Below, piece after piece: positions 1 to 5,279 of a stretch of DNA of 5,461 bases. Position numbers and translations under genes: made by a program. Within the stretch, counting starts at the first letter, position 1, and every line of letters begins with the position of its first letter. Where the stretch lies: NCBI GenBank assembly GCA_031411575.1, contig JANOBJ010000361.1, forward strand, positions 1 through 5,461, read 5' to 3'. The notes under the pieces were generated by a model. It searched no databases, was not told the DNA's origin, and worked only from the letters and a program-made list of their open reading frames with translations. Source of the stretch: JANOBJ01 sp031411575 (GTDB taxonomy: Bacteria > Pseudomonadota > Gammaproteobacteria > Burkholderiales > Burkholderiaceae_C).

Positions 1-118
1 GCTCGTACACCCACAGCGGCAGCACCGCGCCGCCGGCCCGCGTGGCCTCGGCCGCATGCGCCAGCGGCGCGTGGTCCGCCCCGCGCAGATCGCGTTTAAA
101 CCAGACGACGTGGTGCAT
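1..118 (-). CDS. Photolyase/cryptochrome-family protein, N-terminus only (cut by window start)
   Basis: The reverse strand from an ATG at 118-116 reads 39 codons without a stop and runs off the window. The product begins MHHVVWFKRDLR and continues with DHAPLA and then VLPLWVYE. This is the opening of the DNA photolyase alpha/beta domain: first beta strand, the WFKRDLR/DxxAL motif, then the second strand. Known family members use FAD and light to split pyrimidine dimers in DNA or act as blue-light sensors; the residues that would separate these roles lie outside the window. No clear Shine-Dalgarno precedes the ATG. The gene diverges from bfr across a 135-bp gap and has no evident link to iron. 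The family call is fairly sure, the subfamily is not. Confidence 0.82.
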   Translation of the reverse strand, partial: MHHVVWFKRDLRGADHAPLAHAAEATRAGGAVLPLWVYE

Positions 119-243
119 CGCGCCAGTCTACGGGCGGCAGCGCCGCGGGCTGGCCGGCGCGCGGCAAAGACCCCGCGCCAGAGCCGGCCGGCGCACCCGC
201 GCGCGCCGCCAAACGGCGTCAGAATGGTGATCCGCAACACCCG

Positions 244-249
244 AGGAGG
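244..249 (+). promoter_or_regulatory. Strong Shine-Dalgarno of bfr
   Basis: AGGAGG, a full match to the anti-Shine-Dalgarno core, lies 4 nt before the ATG at 254. It fixes the bacterioferritin start there and argues against a longer reading of the frame from 56. The spacing is slightly short but workable. I saw no convincing -35/-10 pair in the GC-rich gap 119-243. Confidence 0.85.
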
Positions 250-253
250 CCCC

Positions 254-730
254 ATGAAAGGCGACGCCAAAGTCATCGAACACCTGCAGGCCCAGCTCAA
301 AAACGAGCTGACGGCCATCAACCAGTATTTTTTGCACTACCGCATGTACAAGCACTGGGGCCTGGACAAGCTGGCCAAGAAGGAATACGACGAATCGATG
401 GGCGAGATGAAGCACGCCGACAAGCTGATGGACCGCATCTTCGTGCTCGACGGCCTGCCCAACCTGCAGGATCTGGGCAAGCTGATGGTGGGCGAAGACG
501 TGCCCGAGGCGCTGGCCTGCGACCTGAAGGCCGAGCAAGGCGCGCAGGCCACCATCAAGAACGGCATGGCGTACTGCGAAACCGTGCGCGACTACGTGAG
601 CCGCGACCTGCTGCAGGGCATCCTGGACGACACCGAAGAGCACATCGACTTCCTTGAAACGCAGATCGAGCTGATCGGCAAGGTGGGCTTGCAGAACTAC
701 CTGCAGAGCATGATGGGTGAGGTGAGTTGA
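254..730 (+). CDS. bfr: Bacterioferritin (heme-containing iron-storage protein)
   Basis: The product is 158 residues, the same length as E. coli Bfr as I remember it, and aligns to it without gaps. It begins MKGDAKVIEHL, with NELTAINQYFLH, EMKHAD, GLPNLQDLGKL, RDYVSRDLL and GLQNYLQ in order. Family knowledge: 24 subunits form a cytoplasmic shell in which di-iron sites oxidise Fe(II) to a ferric core, with heme held between subunit pairs by Met52. Visible here are heme ligand Met52 and ferroxidase ligands Glu18, Glu51, His54, Glu94 and His130. Position 127, Glu in E. coli, reads Thr, followed by Glu128 and Glu129. The start is set by the AGGAGG at 244-249; the upstream in-frame stretch from 56 reads as Arg/Pro-rich non-protein. 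A terminator follows, so it is probably its own transcript. Its redox partner bfd lies downstream at 4114. Confidence 0.97.
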   Translation: MKGDAKVIEHLQAQLKNELTAINQYFLHYRMYKHWGLDKLAKKEYDESMGEMKHADKLMDRIFVLDGLPNLQDLGKLMVGEDVPEALACDLKAEQGAQATIKNGMAYCETVRDYVSRDLLQGILDDTEEHIDFLETQIELIGKVGLQNYLQSMMGEVS

Positions 731-757
731 CGGCTGGGGCCGCCGGAATGCCCTGAA

Positions 758-777
758 CCCCGCTGAGGCGGGTTTTC
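758..777 (+). terminator. Rho-independent terminator after bfr
   Basis: CCCGC (759-763) pairs with GCGGG (768-772) around the loop TGAG and is followed by TTTTCTTT. Two A residues at 756-757 can also pair with the first T residues if C758 bulges. It lies 28 nt after the bfr stop and before the Fur-box-like palindrome, separating bfr from the receptor gene. The stem is short but GC-only with a U tract. Confidence 0.72.
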
Positions 778-786
778 TTTGGCCTA

Positions 787-809
787 CAAACGAGAATGAT
801 TCTTGTTTG
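787..809 (+). promoter_or_regulatory. Fur-box-like operator upstream of the siderophore receptor
   Basis: The left arm CAAACGAGAAT (787-797) and right arm ATTCTTGTTTG (799-809) are reverse complements except for one position, around a central G. The core GAGAATGATTCT matches the AT-rich Fur-box style (GATAATGATAATCATTATC), and the position, 85 nt before an iron receptor gene, fits. Fur with bound Fe(II) would be expected to block transcription when iron is plentiful. I could not assign clean -35/-10 hexamers; TACAGT at 816-821 is a weak -10 candidate without a matching -35. Confidence 0.82.
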
Positions 810-893
810 ATGTGTTACAGTGCCACCTCCCGCCAGCCACGCCGTCGCCACGGTTGAGCCAGCCAGCCCACCCCTCCAACGCTGAGCTCCGCC

Positions 894-3257
894 ATGGCCC
901 CAAACCGCTCCCAAACCCGAAATTTCAAGCCAAAAGCGCCTGTTGTCCTCATCCAGCGGTCATCTTTAGCTATTAAATCAGTAGCAATTTCACCAACCCC
1001 GTCGAGCCGACCGACCCTCCCGCTGGGCGCCCTGATGCTCGCCGCCTCGTTCGGCAGCTGGGCCCAGACCGCGCCAGTCAGCGCCGATGCCCCCGCCGAG
1101 GGCAAAACCCTGGCCCCCGTGATCGTGAAGGAGCGCGCCGAAGCGCCCGAAGGCAAGGACGCCCTGCGCGCCACGCAAACCACGATCGGCAAGGGCACGC
1201 AGGCGCTGCGCGACATCCCGCAGTCGATCACGGTTGTTACTGAAAAGCTGATCGACGACCGCAACCTGGACACCCTGAAAGACGTGCTGCACAACACCGC
1301 CGGCATCACCTTCCTGGCGGCCGAAGGCGGCGAGGAAGACATCCGGCTGCGCGGCTTTTCGCTGACCGCCACGGGCGACATCTTTCTGGACGGCATGCGC
1401 GACCCGGCGTTTTATGACCGCGACACCTTCAACCACGACCGCGTGGAGATGCTGCGCGGCTCGGCCTCGATGCTGTTTGGCCGCGGCTCCACCGGCGGCG
1501 CGGTCAACCAGGGCAGCAAGCAGCCGCGCCTGATCACCGAGCATGAAGTCACAACCACGCTGGGCAGCTACCACTACCGGCGCCTGACGGGCGACTTCAA
1601 TCTGCAGACCGGCGAAAACGCCGCGCTGCGCCTGAACGCGATGGTGAACACCGCCGACAACAATGGCGCGGGCAGCAGCATCGACAAGCGTGGCGTCGCG
1701 CTGGCCTACCGCCGGGGCATCGGCACGGCCAATGAGTTTTCGGCGAGCCTGTACCACTTGGACAACCGCAACGGCATCAACTACGGCCTGCCGTGGATAC
1801 GCCCCAGCGCCACTGGCGCCACCGATACCAACACCATCATCCGCGGCCTTGACCCGGCCAACTACTACGGCCTGGCGAGCGACACCAACCAGGGCAGCGC
1901 CTCGATGGCCACACTCAGCCACGTACACCGCTTTGGTCATGACAGCGAACTGAAGACGCAGGTGCGCAAGGGCACGTTCACGCGCGACCAGCGCGCCAGC
2001 GCCATCCGCTTTGCCGGCACCACCGGTGCGGTGCGCAACCCGGCGGCGGTGGATTTGAGCAATTTCGGCCCCGGCACGGTGTTCACGCGCGGCACCAACA
2101 ACAAGATCCAGGACATGGACACGCTGCACGCGCAGACCGATTTCAGCAGCAAGTTCAACGCGCTGGGCGTGCGGCACGAGCTGCTGACGGGGGTGGACAT
2201 CGCGCGCGAGCAAAAAACCGTGTACGCCGCCCGCAGCGCCGCGCAGGGCGGTGTGGATCTTGCCAAGCCGCCCACCACCGCCGGCACGCCGAATGACGGC
2301 GCCAGTGTCAACGAGGCCGCGCGCGTGCTGCGCGTGGGCAACCAGTTTGACGCGCGCGCCTGGGGCGCCTATGTGCAAGACCTGGTGCAGGTGGCGCCGC
2401 ACTGGAAAGTGCTGGGCGGCCTGCGCTACGACAGCGTGCGCGGCAGCTACGACGCGTTTGCCATCCCCAACAACGCCGCCGGCCCCGAGACGGCCACCTC
2501 GTACCAGCAGAAGATTTCGGCCACCAGCAAGCGCCTGGGCGTGCTGTACCAGCCCAACGCGCTGGATTCATTCCACTTCTCGTATGGCACCTCTTTCAAC
2601 ACCTCGGGCGACACCTATTCATACAGCGCCCTGAGCGCCAGCACGCCGCCCGAGCAAAGTGAAAACATCGAACTTGGCGCCAAGCTCGATTCGGCCGACA
2701 AGCGCTTCACCACCCGGCTGGCCGTGTTCCGCGCCACCAAGAAGAACGAGCGCAACACCGATCCCGACACCGCTGCCACGCGCTTCCTGCTGTCGGGCAA
2801 GCGGCACACGGCGGGCGTGGAGATTGATGTCAGCGGGCGCCTCACGCCCCAATGGGAGGTGTTCGGCTCGTATATGTGGATGCCCATCGCCCGGGTGGAC
2901 GTGGCGGCATCGACCGCCACCACCGTGGGCAACCGCGTCGGCGACCGGCCAGGCCTCTCGCCGCGCCACAGCGGCACGGTGTGGACGACCTACCAGCTCA
3001 CGCCGCAGTGGCGCGTGGGCGGCGGCATCAATTTCCGCGGCCGCCAGGCGCCCTCCGACGTGACCGCCCCCGCGTGGGAAGCGCCCAGTTACGCCACCGC
3101 CGACCTGATGGCTGAGTACACCTTCAGCCCGCAGTTGTCGGTCAAGGCCAACCTGTCGAACATCACCGACAAGCTGTACGCCGACAGCCTGTACCGCGGC
3201 CATTACATCCCCGGCGCGGGCCGCAACCTTCAGGTGGCGCTGAATGCGAAGTTCTGA
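894..3257 (+). CDS. fiu: TonB-dependent siderophore receptor, Fiu/PiuA-like (outer membrane)
   Basis: This 787-residue protein is an outer-membrane gated channel for ferric siderophores. A hydrophobic stretch at about residues 41-54 and S-W-A before Gln58 give a likely signal peptidase I site. LAPVIVKE (73-80) is a TonB-box candidate. The plug domain follows, with DIPQSITVVT (107-116), a VLHNTAGI stretch near 131-138, RLRGF (151-155), FLDGMRD (164-170) and RVEMLRGSASMLFGRG (183-198). The rest reads as alternating beta strands of a 22-strand barrel, ending NLQVALNAKF with the terminal Phe usual for outer-membrane barrels. The motif order resembles E. coli Fiu, and the piuC/ybiX gene behind it supports a Fiu/PiuA type, so catecholate siderophores are the likely ligand (inference). 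An in-frame stop at 855-857 rules out an earlier start; no good Shine-Dalgarno precedes 894. Residues about 9-33 come from an AT-rich, repeat-like segment, making the leader unusually long. Confidence 0.93.
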   Translation: MAPNRSQTRNFKPKAPVVLIQRSSLAIKSVAISPTPSSRPTLPLGALMLAASFGSWAQTAPVSADAPAEGKTLAPVIVKERAEAPEGKDALRATQTTIGKGTQALRDIPQSITVVTEKLIDDRNLDTLKDVLHNTAGITFLAAEGGEEDIRLRGFSLTATGDIFLDGMRDPAFYDRDTFNHDRVEMLRGSASMLFGRGSTGGAVNQGSKQPRLITEHEVTTTLGSYHYRRLTGDFNLQTGENAALRLNAMVNTADNNGAGSSIDKRGVALAYRRGIGTANEFSASLYHLDNRNGINYGLPWIRPSATGATDTNTIIRGLDPANYYGLASDTNQGSASMATLSHVHRFGHDSELKTQVRKGTFTRDQRASAIRFAGTTGAVRNPAAVDLSNFGPGTVFTRGTNNKIQDMDTLHAQTDFSSKFNALGVRHELLTGVDIAREQKTVYAARSAAQGGVDLAKPPTTAGTPNDGASVNEAARVLRVGNQFDARAWGAYVQDLVQVAPHWKVLGGLRYDSVRGSYDAFAIPNNAAGPETATSYQQKISATSKRLGVLYQPNALDSFHFSYGTSFNTSGDTYSYSALSASTPPEQSENIELGAKLDSADKRFTTRLAVFRATKKNERNTDPDTAATRFLLSGKRHTAGVEIDVSGRLTPQWEVFGSYMWMPIARVDVAASTATTVGNRVGDRPGLSPRHSGTVWTTYQLTPQWRVGGGINFRGRQAPSDVTAPAWEAPSYATADLMAEYTFSPQLSVKANLSNITDKLYADSLYRGHYIPGAGRNLQVALNAKF
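919..991. repeat. AT-rich, repeat-like segment inside the receptor leader
   Basis: This 73-bp stretch has 30 G/C bases (41%) in a region otherwise strongly GC-rich. Its ends match as an inverted repeat, GAAATT (919-924) and AATTTC (986-991). An inner hairpin joins GCTATT (969-974) with AGTAGC (980-985), allowing one G-T pair. The text, with AAGCCAAAAGCGCC followed by TAGCTATTAAATCAGTAGCA, resembles from memory a dispersed intergenic repeat common in Comamonadaceae genomes. Here it stays in frame and encodes part of the leader n-region. The composition and arms are seen directly; the repeat-family assignment is recollection only. Confidence 0.5.
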
Positions 3258-3314
3258 CGCGACGCACCTGAGCGCCGCACAACCGATCTTTTGAACCCCC
3301 GCAAAGCCACCGCC

Positions 3315-3998
3315 ATGCTGCTCGCCCTGCCCGACATCCTCACCCCTGACGAAGTGCGCCAGGCCCGCCAGCTGCTCGCCACGGCCGACTGGGCCGACGG
3401 CCGGCCCGGCGCCGGCAGCCAGGCCATCCAGGCGAAAAACAACGAGCAGCTGCCGCACGAGCACCCGGCCTCGCGCGCCGTGCGCGAATGGGTGCTGCGC
3501 GGGCTGGATCGCCAGCCGCTGTTTCTGAGCGCGGCGCTACCCAAGCGCGTGTTCCCGCCGCGCCTGAACCGTTACCAGGGCGCCACCAACGCCTACGGCA
3601 ACCATGTGGACGGCGCGGTGCGCTTCATGCCCGACACCGGCCAGCGCGTGCGCACCGACCTGTCGTGCACCGTGTTCTTGTCCGACCCGGCCAGCTACGA
3701 CGGCGGCGAGCTGCTGATTCAGGACGCCGGCGGCGACCGCGCCATCAAGCTGCCCGCCGGCCACGCCATCCTGTACCCGGCCACCCGGGTGCACCAGGTC
3801 ACGCCGGTCACGCGCGGCGAGCGGCTGGCCTGCTTCCTCTGGGTCGAGAGCATGGTGCGCAGCGAGGAGCAGCGCCGCCTGCTGTTCGAGATGGACATGG
3901 CGCTCACCCGCCTGCGCGGCGCCCATGGCGACAACGCCGACACGGTGGCACTGACGGGCACGTACCACAACCTGCTGCGCCTGTGGGCGGACAGCTGA
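3315..3998 (+). CDS. piuC: Fe(II)/2-oxoglutarate dioxygenase, PiuC/YbiX family (PKHD-type hydroxylase)
   Basis: The 227-residue product matches the usual length of YbiX/PiuC (about 225). It has the double-stranded beta-helix iron triad in family order: His97 and Asp99 in NHVDGAVRF, and His160 in the segment GHAILYPATRVHQVTPV. Arg170 in RGER is placed to bind the 2-oxoglutarate carboxylate. YDGGELLI (128-135) is another family hallmark. The ATG at 3315 is chosen because the product then begins MLLALPDILTPDEV, as relatives do; a TTG at 3291 would add eight residues. No strong Shine-Dalgarno is visible. It lies 57 nt after the receptor gene and is probably co-transcribed with it. Genes of this family commonly sit beside Fiu/PiuA receptors; the natural substrate is not known to me. 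Location is expected to be cytoplasmic, as no signal peptide is seen. Confidence 0.94.
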   Translation: MLLALPDILTPDEVRQARQLLATADWADGRPGAGSQAIQAKNNEQLPHEHPASRAVREWVLRGLDRQPLFLSAALPKRVFPPRLNRYQGATNAYGNHVDGAVRFMPDTGQRVRTDLSCTVFLSDPASYDGGELLIQDAGGDRAIKLPAGHAILYPATRVHQVTPVTRGERLACFLWVESMVRSEEQRRLLFEMDMALTRLRGAHGDNADTVALTGTYHNLLRLWADS

Positions 3999-4004
3999 CG
4001 CTGG

Positions 4005-4032
4005 CGCAAGACCTGCTGGCGTTGCGGTTTTT
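4005..4032 (+). terminator. Possible weak terminator after piuC
   Basis: CGCAA (4005-4009) can pair with TTGCG (4022-4026) around a 12-nt loop, followed after one G by TTTTT (4028-4032). The stem is only five pairs, so termination may be partial. Its place between the piuC stop and the bfd promoter is sensible. Confidence 0.35.
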
Positions 4033-4042
4033 CAAATAGTTA

Positions 4043-4072
4043 TTGCAAATGCGAGCGATTCGCATTTATAAT
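4043..4072 (+). promoter_or_regulatory. Sigma70-type promoter of bfd (and probably tonB-exbB)
   Basis: TTGCAA (4043-4048, 4 of 6 matches to TTGACA) and a perfect TATAAT (4067-4072) are separated by 18 nt. The stretch is markedly AT-rich compared with its surroundings. Transcription would begin near 4079, giving a leader of about 35 nt before the bfd ATG. The spacer is filled by a palindrome, so a repressor bound there would block RNA polymerase. Confidence 0.72.
4047..4067 (+). promoter_or_regulatory. Perfect palindrome over the bfd promoter, probable Fur operator
   Basis: AAATGCGA (4047-4054) and TCGCATTT (4060-4067) are exact reverse complements around the 5-nt centre GCGAT. It occupies the -35/-10 spacer and touches TATAAT. 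Position and neighbours (bfd, tonB, exbB) point to Fur. The arms carry GCG triplets and are less AT-rich than the classical box and than the site at 787-809, so a different iron or metal regulator cannot be excluded. Confidence 0.68.
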
Positions 4073-4113
4073 TGAGCCATCATCAACCGCCAGCCATCCA
4101 CAAGGCTCCGACC

Positions 4114-4359
4114 ATGATCGTCTGCGTATGCCACCGAATCTCCGACCGCGACATCGCACGCCACGTGCGCGCCGGTATGGGGTTTGACGACATCCAGCTC
4201 GAACTGGGCGTGGCCACGCAGTGCGGCCGTTGCGAGGGGTGCGCGCGCGACGTCGTTGCGCAGTGCCGCGCTTCGCACCCGTCCTGCGCGATCCAGCCAG
4301 CCAACCTCTCAATGGAAGGCACAGCATGGAACTCCTCGCAACCCTTGGCGGCAGCCTGA
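4114..4359 (+). CDS. bfd: Bacterioferritin-associated ferredoxin ([2Fe-2S], Bfd)
   Basis: The 81-residue product starts MIVCVCHRISDRDI and carries the BFD-like [2Fe-2S] pattern: Cys4-x-Cys6 and, after about 30 residues, Cys37-x2-Cys40 in QCGRC. Known role: Bfd docks on bacterioferritin and passes electrons to its heme, reducing the ferric core so iron can leave the shell. The ATG at 4114 is preferred over a TTG at 4072 because the family begins right at the CxC motif and because that TTG overlaps the -10 box; AAGG at 4102-4105 is a weak Shine-Dalgarno. Three further cysteines (43, 51, 58) are not needed for the cluster. The protein is longer than the 64 residues of E. coli Bfd, and its last 12 codons overlap a possible small gene in another frame. 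Location is cytoplasmic. Confidence 0.93.
   Translation: MIVCVCHRISDRDIARHVRAGMGFDDIQLELGVATQCGRCEGCARDVVAQCRASHPSCAIQPANLSMEGTAWNSSQPLAAA
4314..4319 (+). promoter_or_regulatory. Shine-Dalgarno of the 25-residue small ORF
   Basis: GGAAGG lies inside the bfd coding sequence, 6 nt before the ATG at 4326. It is a better ribosome site than those of the neighbouring receptor, piuC, bfd or tonB starts, and is the main reason to take the small ORF seriously. Confidence 0.5.
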
Positions 4360-4403
4360 TTCTGGTTCTCGGTTCGGCCTGGTGGGTGCTGCACGGGCGT
4401 TGA
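4326..4403 (+). CDS. Putative single-pass membrane microprotein, 25 residues
   Basis: I do not recognise this product. It begins MELLATLGGSLILVLGSAWW, then a Val-Leu and a basic HGR end before TGA. About residues 3-22 would form one transmembrane helix, with the positive charges at the C-terminus. A GGAAGG ribosome site sits 6 nt upstream. The ORF overlaps the last 34 nt of bfd in another frame, so translation could be coupled to bfd, and it lies between bfd and tonB on the same strand. A role near the TonB-ExbB inner-membrane complex is only a guess from position. It may instead be a chance frame in the bfd tail: 17 of its 24 sense codons after the ATG end in G or C, lower than neighbouring genes appear to be. 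Confidence 0.42.
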   Translation: MELLATLGGSLILVLGSAWWVLHGR

Positions 4404-4431
4404 CAGCGGTGGTTGTTCGCGGGTGGGCACC

Positions 4432-4467
4432 GGCCGCGGCCTCTGGCTTCAAGGCCAAGGTGCGGCC
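4432..4467 (+). other. Strong nested hairpin in the bfd-tonB spacer
   Basis: The outer arms GGCCGC (4432-4437) and GCGGCC (4462-4467) pair perfectly. Inside them CCT (4440-4442) pairs with AGG (4458-4460) and TGGC (4444-4447) with GCCA (4454-4457), around a 6-nt loop. That makes 13 pairs with one small internal loop and one bulged C. No T tract follows, so it is not a standard terminator. It could shape mRNA stability or lower expression of tonB relative to bfd. Confidence 0.5.
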
Positions 4468-4500
4468 CCCAGCACCCCTAGCGGCGTCAGCTTCTAAACT

Positions 4501-5268
4501 ATGCACTCGCCTGCCCCCTTGACTGCAACCCCTGACGGCGCAGACCCGAAGCCTGCGCCGCTGAACCTGCCACTGATCCTGACGATGAACGTGCCCGGCA
4601 ACCGCAACCTCGTGATCGCCTCTGGCGTGGTGCTGCTGCACGTGGCGGCGCTGTGGGCGCTGCAGAACGGGCTGTTGCGGCGCGCGGTGGAGATCGTGGT
4701 ACCGGTGGCCCTGCTGTCACAGATCATCGAACCGCCCGCGCCCAAGGTGGATGTGCCCAAGCCTGTTCCCCTGCAGCCCGCGCCACCACCCGAGCCGGTC
4801 AAGCGCGTGACCCGGACACCCACCCCGCCACCCGCGCCACAACCCGTGGCGGTGGCTGATCCCACACCGGCGCCCGCCACCGCCCCCACGGGCGTGGCCA
4901 CGCAGCAGCCCCCCGCGCCGCCGATCGCCGCACCCGTGGCCGCAGCGCCCGCCCCGGCCCCGGCCGCCGCACCGGCGCCCGCCAAAATTGAGCTGCCCGC
5001 CAGCGACGCCGACTACCTGCAAAACCCCAAGCCCGCCTACCCGCGCATCAGCAAGCAGCTCGGCGAACAAGGCAAGGTGGTGGTGCGGGTGCTCATTGGC
5101 GTGGACGGCAGCGCGCAAAACGCCGAAATCCGCCAATCCAGCGGCTACCCGCGGCTGGACCAGGCGGCGCTGGAAACCGTGCTCAGGTGGCGCTACGTGC
5201 CCGGCAAGCGCGGCGGTGTGGCCGAAGCCATGTGGTTCAACGTACCGATTACTTTTGTTCTGGAATAA
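4501..5268 (+). CDS. tonB: Energy-transducing protein TonB
   Basis: The 255-residue protein has the TonB plan. A short cytoplasmic tail is followed by one membrane anchor (about 37-58, containing His47, the counterpart of the essential anchor His in E. coli). A long Pro/Ala-rich periplasmic spacer runs from about 77 to 161. The C-terminal TonB domain (about 170-255) includes YPRISKQLGEQGKVVVRVLI, DGS, SSGYPRLDQAAL and WRYVPGKRGG. It carries proton-motive energy from ExbB-ExbD to outer-membrane receptors, here presumably the Fiu-like one. In E. coli a Ser sits four residues before the anchor His; here the nearest upstream Ser (41) is six residues before. Neither the ATG at 4501 nor the in-frame ATG at 4585 (Met29) has a clear Shine-Dalgarno; starting at Met29 would leave a short tail as in many TonB proteins. 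exbB follows after 11 nt. Confidence 0.93.
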   Translation: MHSPAPLTATPDGADPKPAPLNLPLILTMNVPGNRNLVIASGVVLLHVAALWALQNGLLRRAVEIVVPVALLSQIIEPPAPKVDVPKPVPLQPAPPPEPVKRVTRTPTPPPAPQPVAVADPTPAPATAPTGVATQQPPAPPIAAPVAAAPAPAPAAAPAPAKIELPASDADYLQNPKPAYPRISKQLGEQGKVVVRVLIGVDGSAQNAEIRQSSGYPRLDQAALETVLRWRYVPGKRGGVAEAMWFNVPITFVLE

Positions 5269-5271
5269 GGA
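5267..5271 (+). promoter_or_regulatory. Shine-Dalgarno of exbB
   Basis: AAGGA overlaps the tonB stop codon and lies 8 nt before the exbB ATG at 5280, which supports that start and suggests coupled translation of tonB and exbB. Confidence 0.65.
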
Positions 5272-5279
5272 AAATTGTC

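Noticed and set aside
152..194. GGCCGGCGC repeated at 152-160 and 186-194
   Set aside because: Nine-base GC-only matches are expected by chance in such GC-rich sequence, and there is no further copy or regular spacing.
56..253. A 66-codon N-terminal extension of bacterioferritin
   Set aside because: It is Arg/Pro-rich, runs back over the photolyase gene on the other strand, and the perfect AGGAGG plus family length place the start at 254.
990..2402. A 470-residue open frame on the minus strand, antisense to the receptor gene
   Set aside because: It is a by-product of high-GC codon use in the opposite gene: the product is Ala/Val/Gly/Arg-rich without domains, and the plus-strand frame is clearly a TonB-dependent receptor.
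3488..4039. A 183-residue plus-strand frame overlapping piuC
   Set aside because: It is a shifted reading of piuC, Arg/Ala/Pro-rich and without motifs, whereas the piuC frame carries the intact iron-binding triad.
4400..4405. A perfect TTGACA that could be a -35 box for tonB
   Set aside because: No acceptable -10 hexamer lies 16-18 nt downstream; the bases there are GC-rich (around GGTGGGC). It also overlaps the stop of the small ORF.
4494..4985. A Gly/Ala-rich 163-residue frame on the minus strand opposite tonB
   Set aside because: It is the mirror of the Pro/Ala-rich spacer codons of TonB and has no features of its own.
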